Origin: JBAXSK01 sp044358815
Lineage (GTDB): Bacteria; Cyanobacteriota; Cyanobacteriia; Pseudanabaenales; Pseudanabaenaceae
NCBI GenBank assembly: GCA_044358815.1
Contig: JBIKNH010000040.1
Span: 1-25,546 of the forward strand
Direction: 5' to 3'
DNA: 25,546 nt
Shown here piece after piece: positions 7,536-14,865 of this stretch (the stretch's first letter is position 1; the number at the start of each line of letters is the position of its first letter). The translations under genes and the position numbers were made by a program. The notes below the pieces were generated by a model. That model was not told the DNA's origin. It did no database searches and was given only the letters and a program-made list of their open reading frames with translations.

Positions 7536-7871
7536 TTAGGGCTTGGGAGGAACCGGAGGCTTGGGAACTGGCGGTTTAACGGTGGGCTTAACGATTGGTT
7601 TCACCGGAGGTTTGATGCTAGTGGGTTTAGGCGTAGGTTTAGGGCTAGGCTTCACCACAGGAGGCTTCGTGACAGCAGGCTTTGTGGGCTTAGGACTAGG
7701 CTTCACCACAGGAGGCTTGACCGCAGGGGGCTTCGTCGGTTTAACGGCACTGGTGGGCTTAGGACTAGGCTTAGTGGTGGGATCAGCCGCCAATACAGGT
7801 AGTGAAACGGCAATTACACCAAGGGACAGAAAAGCTGAGAGGCAGACTTTTTTGAGGTTAGAGATATTCAT
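7536..7871 (-). CDS. Secreted Pro/Lys-rich repeat protein
   Basis: Not a recognised family. I chose the ATG at 7871 (111 residues) because it opens a clean signal peptide: MNISNLKK, a hydrophobic core CLSAFLSLGVIAVSLPV, then a cleavage site after VLA/AD. An ATG at 7946 would add 25 hydrophilic residues and bury the signal. Everything after residue 30 is low complexity, built from KPSPKPT, KPPVVKP and VKPT units, with essentially only K, P, T, V, S, A and I. At DNA level a 23-bp unit is repeated exactly (7645-7667 and 7696-7718), 51 bp apart and in frame. The mature protein should be extended and highly basic, perhaps bound to cell wall or extracellular polysaccharide (inference). The antisense strand carries a shadow Gly-rich frame. 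Confidence 0.65.
   Translation of the reverse strand: MNISNLKKVCLSAFLSLGVIAVSLPVLAADPTTKPSPKPTSAVKPTKPPAVKPPVVKPSPKPTKPAVTKPPVVKPSPKPTPKPTSIKPPVKPIVKPTVKPPVPKPPVPPKP
7645..7718. repeat. 23-bp exact direct repeat inside the Pro/Lys-rich gene
   Basis: CTAGGCTTCACCACAGGAGG plus CTT occurs at 7645-7667 and 7696-7718. The period of 51 bp equals 17 codons, so the repeat keeps the frame and encodes the duplicated KPPVVKPSP unit. Copy number could change by recombination without a frameshift. Confidence 0.8.
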
Positions 7872-8042
7872 GGGGCGATGGGAATAGGATGAAACGCAGC
7901 CTTCTAAGGCGGCAGACGAGGCTGTTAATTCTATTGTTCCCTGCATTTATGCTTAGCCGATCTTGCTAAATCTGATAATTTCCGATAATTAACTTTTGGG
8001 GCTGGACAGAGGCTTTATGATTGGTGCTCTCTGACAATTCAA

Positions 8043-9011
8043 TTAGTCCTCCCTGAGTTCGGCTAAACCTTGCAGACTTTGACGCACCGCCATCGCTGAG
8101 TCATGGAGTGCTGCGGTTTCTTCCGGTAGCAAATCCAACTCGACCACCCGTGAAATGCCAGACCGTCCTAGTTGTGCAGGCACGCCCATGAAAATATCGT
8201 GCAAGCCGTATTGTCCATGTAAATAAGCCGCCACCGGTAAAATACGATGCTGATCCCGCAGAATTGACTCCACCATTGTACAAACCGCCGAAGCTGGGGC
8301 AAAGTAAGCACTACCCTTTTGCATTAAAGCCACAATTTCCGCTCCGGCATTGCGGGTCCGTGTAATGAGTCGGTCAATCACCTCAGGAGCCATCAGTTCG
8401 GTGATCGATACGCCGTTAATAGTGGAATAGCGGGGCAAAGGTACCATAAGATCCCCATGACTGCCCAAAACCATCGCTGAAATGTCCGAGATAGAAATAT
8501 CTAATTCCATCGCGATGAAGGCTTTAAACCGTGCTGCATCAAGTACCCCAGCCATCCCCATAACTCGATCAATAGGAAAACCACTGACTTGCCAAGCCAA
8601 ATGAGTCATTGTGTCTAGGGGATTGGTGACAACAATCAAAACGGCATCAGGGGAATAAACCGTAACCTGTGGCACCACAGACCGAATGATGTCAGCATTG
8701 ATCCGCAGTAGATCGTCGCGGGTCATGCCTGGTTTGCGAGGTAAACCAGCGGTAATCACAATCACATCCGAACCAGCGCTATCACTGTAGTCATTCGTAC
8801 CAATAATCATGCGATCATGGTTTTCCGTAGCTCTGGCATGGAGTAAATCTAGTGCCATGCCCTGGGGTTTACCTTCAGTAATGTCTACCAGTACCACATC
8901 GGTTAAATTACGCTCTAGGAGCCTTTGAGCCACAATGCTACCTACATTGCCTGCACCCACAACGGTAACTCGATTGGGTTTGTAATGACGACGGCTATTA
9001 GTTTGAGTCAT
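8043..9011 (-). CDS. mdh: Malate dehydrogenase (LDH-like family)
   Basis: Interconverts malate and oxaloacetate with NAD(H) in the cytosol. The 322-residue length is normal for the tetrameric LDH-like MDH family. Visible are the Rossmann motif VVGAGNVG (17-24), Asp43 that binds the NAD ribose, the mobile loop GLPRKPGMTRDDL with Arg92 (malate/oxaloacetate specificity, where LDH has Gln) and Arg98, Asn130 in VTNPLD, Arg161 in LDAARF, and catalytic His185 in GSHGD. It lies 39 bp downstream of the TPR gene on the same strand, so the two are probably co-transcribed. No terminator is evident in the 96-171 bp before the Pro/Lys-rich gene. Confidence 0.96.
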   Translation of the reverse strand: MTQTNSRRHYKPNRVTVVGAGNVGSIVAQRLLERNLTDVVLVDITEGKPQGMALDLLHARATENHDRMIIGTNDYSDSAGSDVIVITAGLPRKPGMTRDDLLRINADIIRSVVPQVTVYSPDAVLIVVTNPLDTMTHLAWQVSGFPIDRVMGMAGVLDAARFKAFIAMELDISISDISAMVLGSHGDLMVPLPRYSTINGVSITELMAPEVIDRLITRTRNAGAEIVALMQKGSAYFAPASAVCTMVESILRDQHRILPVAAYLHGQYGLHDIFMGVPAQLGRSGISRVVELDLLPEETAALHDSAMAVRQSLQGLAELRED

Positions 9012-9050
9012 GTAGTTTACATCATGAAATTTAGAAGTGAAAGCCGAAAA

Positions 9051-10073
9051 CTAGGGTTTAGGTTGCGGTTTAGTCTGAGGTGTGGGCGCAGGACTAGGGG
9101 CAGGGGTGGAATTAGGGGCGGGAGGGCGATTGCGGAACCGTGCCGGAGGGCTGACGCGACGTTGGGGGGGCGGTGGGGTAGCGCTTTCCTGTAGGAGTTG
9201 ACGGATCGGCGCTTCACTGAGCAACAGCCGAGCAGAGGTCATTAACCGATTGCCCCACAGGTTTTCGATCAGATATTCAGGCTTGCCATAGCGGGGATCA
9301 ATTTTGAGGGCGGCAATCCCTGTGGCAATGCCCTGTTCTCTATTACCTTTGGCATACTGTGCCGAAGCCAGGGCTAACATGGGTTCAGCGGTAAATTCAC
9401 TTTTTTCGGCTTGTTTGATGGCGGCTTCCCATTGAGCGATCGCCGTGTCTGTATTACCTCGCTCATATTCCACTAAGCCGATATTGTTGGTAGCTGCCCA
9501 AAATTTGCCATCAATGGCGAGGAGTTGGCGGTAACGGTTTAATGCATCATCATAACGACGGACTAAGAAATAGGCATTACCCAGATCAAACAAAGCATTG
9601 GGGGAGGGCTTTTCTTTTTCTAAGGACAAGCCCCGCAGTAGCAAGGTAATAGACTCTTGGTATTGTTTATTACGCAGATGGGCAGAACCTAACAAAAATA
9701 GCACCTGAGGCTGATCGGGCTTTAGGGTATCGGCTTTTTTGAGGCTAGTAATGGCATCAGCATATTTTTCTTGGCGCAATAGCACGCCACCTAATACGGC
9801 ATGGGTCAGGAAATTACGCGGTGCTAACTGTACTGCCAGTTGAGCCACTGGTAACGCTCGATCACCCCGCCCCACCTGCATTAAAAATTCTGCCTGTTGC
9901 GCCAGACTAACTGCTTGCTCTTCCATATTGCCTACATTAAGGCGCAAGGTACGAGGGATCAGCGCCTGTGCCTGCACTCCAGCATCATTACCTCCAATCA
10001 TTACGCTAGTAACAACACCTGACGCAGCAATCATTACTGCTAGACTAAGCTGCAAACTTCGGCGATAACCCAC
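9051..10073 (-). CDS. Secreted or periplasmic TPR protein with Pro-rich tail
   Basis: A 340-residue protein starting at GTG (10073-10071), with AGAGG 7 bases upstream supporting this start. The N-terminus (1-36) is a signal peptide or membrane anchor: MGYRRS, a hydrophobic run, then a VQAQA cleavage site. About six TPR-like repeats follow (roughly 55-86, 89-120, 123-152, 158-188, 192-222 and 230-261), with the expected small residues and alternating aromatics. Residues 299-340 are Pro-rich (PPPPQRR ... PQTKPQPKP). TPRs scaffold protein contacts; the partner is unknown. A possible -10 box TATGAT lies at 10117-10112 on the minus strand. It heads a likely operon with mdh, without an obvious functional link. 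Confidence 0.75.
   Translation of the reverse strand: MGYRRSLQLSLAVMIAASGVVTSVMIGGNDAGVQAQALIPRTLRLNVGNMEEQAVSLAQQAEFLMQVGRGDRALPVAQLAVQLAPRNFLTHAVLGGVLLRQEKYADAITSLKKADTLKPDQPQVLFLLGSAHLRNKQYQESITLLLRGLSLEKEKPSPNALFDLGNAYFLVRRYDDALNRYRQLLAIDGKFWAATNNIGLVEYERGNTDTAIAQWEAAIKQAEKSEFTAEPMLALASAQYAKGNREQGIATGIAALKIDPRYGKPEYLIENLWGNRLMTSARLLLSEAPIRQLLQESATPPPPQRRVSPPARFRNRPPAPNSTPAPSPAPTPQTKPQPKP
9436..9443. repeat. HIP1 palindrome GCGATCGC
   Basis: GCGATCGCC within the TPR gene. HIP1 octamers are a cyanobacterial genome signature. Only this one and another at 24598 are seen in the window, a low density compared with HIP1-rich genera. Confidence 0.85.
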
Positions 10074-10284
10074 ACCAATACCTCTATTTCCGGTAAAGTT
10101 CTTTGACTAATATCATACCCTTTGATCTTATGGATCAGACTTATGGCTAATGGCTTTAGTTTCGTTAAACTTAGTTAGCCCCTAGGTTGATACTGCCTAA
10201 AATTCATTACCATGACATCTGGTTAATAACTGGTCCATAAACTAGTCAATAATTAGCTAATACTCTGACATTTACCATCTCACT

Positions 10285-10476
10285 ATGACGTTATCCACCA
10301 CCACACCGGCTGCTTTGTCCCACAGAATCCAAGCTATTGCCCAAAAGCGAGAAATCTTAGTAGCGCTGCAACAAAAGGATCTAGGGGATCTAAATCTAGA
10401 TGTGTTGCAAACCCTCGAAGAACTGGATGATCTTTTGGCTTTATTTCAGCAGAAGTTTCCCCAAGCTATGCTCTAG
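10285..10476 (+). CDS. Small helical hypothetical protein (63 aa)
   Basis: I do not recognise this protein. It is 63 residues, with the pattern of one or two amphipathic helices (SHRIQAIAQKREILVALQQKD, then LDVLQTLEELDDLLALFQQKF), no membrane segment and no cysteines. The clean ATG start, the coding-like composition and its place as the first plus-strand gene divergent from the TPR gene (211-bp gap) make it likely real. No ribosome site is visible before the ATG. It lies 135 bp before the cupin gene. Function unknown; an adaptor or small regulator would be a guess. Confidence 0.5.
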   Translation: MTLSTTTPAALSHRIQAIAQKREILVALQQKDLGDLNLDVLQTLEELDDLLALFQQKFPQAML

Positions 10477-10611
10477 TAGGTCATTACAGATCAGCTAAGG
10501 CTGGGTAATATCTTGCTGCTATTGCCCCTAACTACTTTTTCTATCTGCTATTTCCCTATTCTTTCCTAATTTCTCGGCGATAGTTTACCCATAGGTAATT
10601 ACAGGTGATAT

Positions 10612-10935
10612 ATGAAGACTGCTAAGCTCGATGATATGGTCAAAGGCTGGTTTATTGGCAATTTTGAGCCGTCGTTACATAAAACCAATGATGTGGAAGT
10701 GGCAGTAAAAACCTATCCGGCAGGGGCAGCAGAAGAATGGCACTATCATAAAATTGCCACGGAGTTTACTGTGATTATTTCTGGTCAGGTGGAAATGAAT
10801 GGGCAACGGTTTGGGGCAGGGGACATTATCGTGATGGAACCGAATGAGGGTACAGATTTTCGTACTTTGACGGAAGTGGTGACAACGGTGGTGAAATTGC
10901 CAGGGGCTAACAATGATAAATATACTAAAGACTAA
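10612..10935 (+). CDS. Single-domain cupin protein
   Basis: A 107-residue small beta-barrel protein. Cupin motif 1 is perfect: His44-Tyr-His46, Glu51 and Gly58 in the spacing HxH-x4-E-x6-G. Motif 2 (GAGDIIVMEPNEGTDF, 68-83) has the glycine and proline but no histidine where the fourth metal ligand is normally found, so metal binding may use another residue (Asp82) or be lost. AGGTG lies 7 bases before the ATG. It is followed on the same strand by a nucleotidyltransferase and a glycosyltransferase, which suggests a sugar-related role such as isomerisation or binding of a nucleotide sugar (inference). Many cupins are stand-alone sensors or isomerases, so function is open. Confidence 0.8.
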   Translation: MKTAKLDDMVKGWFIGNFEPSLHKTNDVEVAVKTYPAGAAEEWHYHKIATEFTVIISGQVEMNGQRFGAGDIIVMEPNEGTDFRTLTEVVTTVVKLPGANNDKYTKD

Positions 10936-10944
10936 CTCAAGAAT

Positions 10945-10989
10945 AATTAGAGAAGTTTCTACTGATTCTTTAATTACGACTCTCTAATT
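10945..10989. repeat. 9-bp inverted repeat between cupin and nucleotidyltransferase genes
   Basis: AATTAGAGA (10945-10953) and TCTCTAATT (10981-10989) form a perfect 9-bp AT-rich stem with a 27-base loop, just after the cupin stop. It may attenuate read-through, but lacks the GC-rich stem and T-tract of a strong terminator. Confidence 0.35.
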
Positions 10990-11039
10990 TCCATCACTCC
11001 CAGATTGTCCATAAATTATTTATCCCTAGTTGTTTCATT

Positions 11040-11798
11040 ATGCTCAATATCGTTGTGCCGATGGCTGGTCATGGCAGCCGTTTCCGTAAAGCTGGTTATG
11101 AACTACCAAAGCCTCTAATTCCCGTCTCAGGTAAGCCGATGATTTCTCTAGTAATTGGGAATTTACGTCCTGCCTGTGAGCATCGGTTTATTTTTATTTG
11201 CCTGCGGGACCATGCCACGACCTACCAAGTGGATCAGCAACTCAAGGCATGGTGTCCTAATTGCGAAGTGATATTCGTAGATCAGGTAACGGAAGGAGCG
11301 GCTTGCACCGTACTTTTGGCGAAGGATTTCATTAATAATGATGATCCATTAATGATTGCCAATAGTGATCAGTGGGTTGATATTGACATTAATGATTATC
11401 TGCAATCTATGACAGATCAAGCAGCAGATGGTTTGATTATGACCATGACTGCGGATGATCCAAAATGGTCTTTTGTGGGATTCGATGAGACAGGAAAAAT
11501 CTCTCAAGTAGTGGAAAAGCAGGTGGTGTCTAACGAGGCAACGGTGGGAATCTATAACTATCGTTGTGGGAAGTTCTTTGTCGAAGCTGCGGAAACGATG
11601 ATTGCCCAAGACATTCGGGTTAATGGCGAATTTTATGTTGCTCCTGCCTATAACGAAATGATTACCGAAGGGAAGAAACTGGCTTGTTATAACATTGGCA
11701 GTGAGGCTCAGGGGATGTATGGCTTGGGTATTCCCGCTGATTTGGACTTGTTCCAAAGTTTGCCTGTATGTCAAAAAGCCATCGCCACCGCTGCCTAA
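11040..11798 (+). CDS. Sugar-phosphate nucleotidyltransferase-like protein
   Basis: A 252-residue protein with the GT-A nucleotidyltransferase fold. It has the signature VVPMAGHGSRFRKAGYELPKPLIPVSGKPMI split as nucleotide loop GHGSRF (10-15) and PKPLIPVSGKP (23-33), then VTEGAACTVLLA (83-94) and the metal-binding IANSDQW (Asp110). It probably transfers an NMP to a sugar or polyol phosphate, but the substrate cannot be read. The length is that of a catalytic domain with no beta-helix extension, unlike GlmU or GlgC. A cupin precedes and a GT2 follows, 84 bp after its stop, which supports a surface-sugar role. An antisense open frame over this gene is a shadow. Confidence 0.85.
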   Translation: MLNIVVPMAGHGSRFRKAGYELPKPLIPVSGKPMISLVIGNLRPACEHRFIFICLRDHATTYQVDQQLKAWCPNCEVIFVDQVTEGAACTVLLAKDFINNDDPLMIANSDQWVDIDINDYLQSMTDQAADGLIMTMTADDPKWSFVGFDETGKISQVVEKQVVSNEATVGIYNYRCGKFFVEAAETMIAQDIRVNGEFYVAPAYNEMITEGKKLACYNIGSEAQGMYGLGIPADLDLFQSLPVCQKAIATAA

Positions 11799-11882
11799 TT
11801 TAAAATCAACGCCTAATTTCACACAGTTCGTCTATTCGTCTAACTTTTCTGTTCTATTCCCTAATTCCCAAGGCAAATTCCA

Positions 11883-12857
11883 TTGGCTACATTCACTGTA
11901 ATTATTCCCACCTATCGCCGACCGGAGGATCTAGCGCGTTGTTTTAGTGCCTTGAGCTTACAACAGCGCCCCCCCGATGTGGTGCGTGTCGTGGTGCGGG
12001 ATACAGACACTTTGACTTGGGATTTTTTAGATGAATATGCGGCAAACTGTCAGGTAACTAGGGAAGAAATGCTCCCCCTTGCGACGACTACGGTTTATGA
12101 GCCAGGGGTCATCGCGGCAATGAATGCTGCTATGGCACAGACAGATACAGATTTCTTTGCTTTTACTGATGATGATGCGGCTCCCCATCCCGATTGGATT
12201 GCACGAATCGAAGCTTATTTTTTAGCGGATTCCCAAATTGTGGGCGTGGGTGGTCGCGATTGGGTTTATGTCAATGGTGAATTGGAAGATGGAGCCGCAT
12301 CAGTGGTGGGTCAAGTGCAATGGTTCGGGCGCATGATTGGGAACCATCACATCGGCGTGGGGGAAATGCGGGAGGTGGATTTGCTCAAGGGGGTTAATAT
12401 GGCTTATCGACGGTCAGCGGTGGGGGATTTGCGCCTTGATACTAATCTTTGGGGAACTGGAGCGCAGGTGCATTTTGAAGTAGCGTTCTGTTTGGGTTTA
12501 AAACAGAAAGGTAAACTAGAAGACTGGAAGTTAATTTATGATCCAGCCATCGCCGTAGATCACTACCCAGCCAAGCGTTTTGATGAAGATCAGAGACAAT
12601 CTAGTGATTATGTATTTAACGAAACTGCCTATCTGAATTTAGTTCACAATGAAACCTATGTTTTATTGCGTCATCTGCCGCCATTGCGTCGGTTTGTATT
12701 TTTATGCTGGGCAGTACTAATTGGAACTAGAAGTACCTTCGGTTTGTTGCAATGGCTTCGTTTTTGTCGTCGAGATGGTAGCTTAGCCCATCGCAAATTA
12801 TTGGTTGCATGGCACGGCAGATGGGCAGCGCTCCAAACTTGGTGGCAAGCTAAATAG
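11883..12857 (+). CDS. Family 2 glycosyltransferase
   Basis: A 324-residue GT-A enzyme that transfers a sugar from a nucleotide donor. Visible are the opening FTVIIPTYRRPEDLARC (4-20), the acidic donor/metal site TDDDAAPHPDWI (95-106; Asp96-98), VGGRDWVY, LLKGVNMAYRRSA (167-179) and a C-terminal hydrophobic patch (268-290) that may hold it to the membrane. The start is TTG at 11883: the frame is open only from 11865, contains no ATG, GTG or earlier TTG, and AAGGC lies 7 bases before the TTG. It is the last gene of the cupin-nucleotidyltransferase-GT2 group and converges on the next minus-strand gene with a 32-bp gap and no clear terminator. Acceptor unknown; EPS, LPS or glycoprotein are all possible. 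Confidence 0.88.
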   Translation: MATFTVIIPTYRRPEDLARCFSALSLQQRPPDVVRVVVRDTDTLTWDFLDEYAANCQVTREEMLPLATTTVYEPGVIAAMNAAMAQTDTDFFAFTDDDAAPHPDWIARIEAYFLADSQIVGVGGRDWVYVNGELEDGAASVVGQVQWFGRMIGNHHIGVGEMREVDLLKGVNMAYRRSAVGDLRLDTNLWGTGAQVHFEVAFCLGLKQKGKLEDWKLIYDPAIAVDHYPAKRFDEDQRQSSDYVFNETAYLNLVHNETYVLLRHLPPLRRFVFLCWAVLIGTRSTFGLLQWLRFCRRDGSLAHRKLLVAWHGRWAALQTWWQAK

Positions 12858-12889
12858 GAACTTTGAGAAGTAAGTAAAGAAGTAAGAAA

Positions 12890-13588
12890 CTAAATTCCGG
12901 TTTCAGTATCAGACTGAGCAGCGTTTTCCTGCGCCTGAGCTTCTTCAGCGGCTAGGGCTGCGGCTGCCATTGCCATCAAGTAATCATTGGGAGATTTCTC
13001 CACCCATGCGGCACGCCATGCCAATTCTGCCTCGGCAATATGTTTCGCTTTTTGCTTTTTCTCTAATTCATTCCCTAAATGTCTGAGCCGTGCGGACAAA
13101 ACCCGCAATTCTCCCCGCTGTCCCATGACCGACCGACTAGTAAACTCAATTTCTGGTAAACGCAATTCCAAACTCTTGGCATTTTCTGGCAGAGGATTAG
13201 GCAAAATCTGTTTTTCTTGTAAAAGATGATTGACCTGCACTGTGGTTTGTTTTAGCAAATCCCCGACACAGCGATCAATTTGTTCGGGATCACCCTGTTC
13301 AGAAATATGGGTTTGATCCAAATGTTGCCGCACCCCTTGGGCTAACTGATACCCGATATCCTGTAATTGACTTTGAAATTTTTGCCGTTCCGCTAAAGTC
13401 AACCCCAGAAAACTAGTGGGATAATGCCGCGTACACAGGTCAAAAACTGCCTGTAAAAAATATTGTCGCACCGCCTGCTCTAAAGCAGAGGCATATCCCA
13501 AACGCACTACCGCAATTTGAGCAGTTACCTTAGCGATGGCATCATGGACTTGTTGAATTTCGTGGTCAATGGTGTGTAGCATAGACAA
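12890..13588 (-). CDS. Coiled-coil hypothetical protein (232 aa)
   Basis: I do not recognise the family. The protein is soluble and almost entirely helical: MLHTIDHEIQQVHDAIAKVTAQIAVVRLGY opens it, a heptad-like segment RVLSARLRHLGNELEKKQKAKHIAEAELAWRAAW (about 158-191) follows, and the acidic, Ala-rich tail AAAALAAEEAQAQENAAQ ends it. There is no signal peptide or membrane segment. The central region (40-100) has aromatic and cysteine residues (FDLCTRHYPTSFLGLTL) that suggest a small folded domain. It stands alone between a convergent GT2 gene and a 412-bp gap before tsf, so context gives no help. Confidence 0.65.
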   Translation of the reverse strand: MSMLHTIDHEIQQVHDAIAKVTAQIAVVRLGYASALEQAVRQYFLQAVFDLCTRHYPTSFLGLTLAERQKFQSQLQDIGYQLAQGVRQHLDQTHISEQGDPEQIDRCVGDLLKQTTVQVNHLLQEKQILPNPLPENAKSLELRLPEIEFTSRSVMGQRGELRVLSARLRHLGNELEKKQKAKHIAEAELAWRAAWVEKSPNDYLMAMAAAALAAEEAQAQENAAQSDTETGI

Positions 13589-14000
13589 AATCTATCGGCA
13601 ATTCCGTAAATGAACAAAATTAATAATCAGATTATTGGATGGAATAATTCAATTAGGTGACTAGTGATGATTGATAAAATGATGATTAATAATTTGTGAA
13701 TTGATGATATGAATTAATCAATTGTAGAGTTTCAGGCTAAGTCTTTTCCCCCACTATAAACTATGGCAATGAATCAGCCCCTAAGCCATCAGCCACATCG
13801 CCGGACTTGGGCAAATTTCAGCCATCAGACTAGAACCATGAAGAGCTATAAAACTATAATGGGGGCAAACCCTCCGGCTTACCCCCACGATGTCATAGAT
13901 CATGTTATAGACCATAGAGCCAACAGTTCTAGAAACCAGTTAGTCACGAGGTTAGGAACCAGGTTACAACTAGGTTTAGCCCCACAGCCCATCATAAAAA
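13589..14000. other. 412-bp intergenic region downstream of tsf
   Basis: The half next to the coiled-coil gene (13589-13740) is AT-rich with iterated TGATGATT-like words and presumably carries that gene's promoter. The half next to tsf holds the terminator hairpin at 13861-13886. A plus-strand open frame starting at 13763 overlaps the tsf end and shows no coding character. Confidence 0.55.
13861..13886 (-). terminator. Hairpin, probable tsf transcript terminator
   Basis: On the minus strand the 26 bases fold into an 11-bp stem (five G-C pairs, then U-G, two A-U, G-U and two C-G) closed by a GGAG tetraloop, followed by ATTATAGTTTTATAG. The two wobble pairs become C-A and A-C mismatches on the plus strand, so the structure is built for the tsf transcript. 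It lies 115 bp after the tsf stop. Confidence 0.55.
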
Positions 14001-14627
14001 CTATGCTTCGGCTTCTGACTCTTGACTGCCTTCGCCAACCACGAAACGCACAAAACGACTCACCTTAATGTTTTCGTTCAAACGGGCGGCGGTTTGCTTG
14101 ATCAATTCATCAACGGTGATGCTGGAATCCTTGATGTAAGGCTGATCCAACAAAGTCATTTCCTTCAAGCGCTTCTCAATGCGACCGGCGACAATCTTTT
14201 CACGGATTTGCTCCGGCTTTTTGCCCAAGTCGTCTTTGCCAGACTCGATTTCCTTTTCTTTTTCCACAATTGTGGCAGGAATATTACTTACGCTGACATA
14301 TTCCACATTAGGACAGGCGGCGATTTGCTTGGCTAGGTTATCGGCTAACTCTTTGAGTTCTTCGCGACGTGCCACAAAGTCAGTTTCGCAGTTAACTTCC
14401 ACCAATACGCCAACCCGACTGCCAAAGTGAATATAGCTATGTACAATGCCTTCACTGGCAACACGACCGGCTTTTTTGACCGCAGTGGCTAAACCCTTTT
14501 GGCGCAGATACTCAGCGGCTTTGGTGAAATCGCCTTCATTTTCTTGGAGGGCTTTTTTGCAGTCTTTGATTCCTGCCCCAGTGCGGGCGCGGAGTTCTTG
14601 TACTTGTTTGGGGGTAATTTCTGCCAT
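14001..14627 (-). CDS. tsf: Translation elongation factor Ts
   Basis: Guanine-nucleotide exchange factor that regenerates EF-Tu-GTP. The 208-residue form is the short type of cyanobacteria and plastids, shorter than the roughly 280 residues of E. coli. Visible are the UBA-like N-terminus with VQELRARTGAGIKDCKKALQ (9-28) and YLRQKG, then VEVNCETDFVARREEL (77-91; TDFV 82-85 inserts into EF-Tu), and the C-terminal MTLLDQPYIKD and RFVRFVVGEG. The ATG is the annotated family start. rpsB, the usual partner, is not upstream; the Ycf20 gene is, 238 bp away. Four TTTGCA words upstream (14693-14727) may be part of its control region. Confidence 0.96.
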   Translation of the reverse strand: MAEITPKQVQELRARTGAGIKDCKKALQENEGDFTKAAEYLRQKGLATAVKKAGRVASEGIVHSYIHFGSRVGVLVEVNCETDFVARREELKELADNLAKQIAACPNVEYVSVSNIPATIVEKEKEIESGKDDLGKKPEQIREKIVAGRIEKRLKEMTLLDQPYIKDSSITVDELIKQTAARLNENIKVSRFVRFVVGEGSQESEAEA

Positions 14628-14692
14628 GATGATATAAACTTCGCGGTAATTCGCTGTTTTTTAGTTAGTGATGAGTTATCTAAGTGGACTAC

Positions 14693-14727
14693 TTTGCAGT
14701 TTGCAACGTTTGCAACAAAGTTTGCAA
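14693..14727. repeat. Four iterated TTTGCA(A) words upstream of tsf
   Basis: TTTGCAG at 14693, then TTTGCAA at 14700, 14709 and 14721 (plus-strand reading; TTGCAAA on the tsf strand). They lie 66-100 bp before the tsf start. One of them could serve as a -35 box; the regular iteration also fits a multi-site regulator. Confidence 0.6.
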
Positions 14728-14865
14728 TATTTAACGTTATCACAAAGACGTTGACATCGTGGCTGACTTAAGGACGGTTGATGTGGGGTTTAATCTAGCT
14801 GTTAGTTTGGCACTAAGTCTGTCGTCGATCAAACCTATAGATCGTCCCAGTTTAGGTTCCCCATC

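Noticed and set aside
7543..7887. Plus-strand Gly-rich frame antisense to the Pro/Lys-rich gene
   Set aside because: A Pro codon-rich strand automatically gives a Gly-rich antisense frame; the minus-strand frame has a good signal peptide and this one does not.
11349..11822. 157-codon minus-strand frame antisense to the nucleotidyltransferase
   Set aside because: The plus-strand frame carries clear nucleotidyltransferase motifs; the antisense frame has no recognisable feature.
13763..14068. 101-codon plus-strand frame overlapping the tsf end
   Set aside because: Overlaps tsf on the opposite strand, runs through the tsf terminator hairpin and has no ribosome site or domain.
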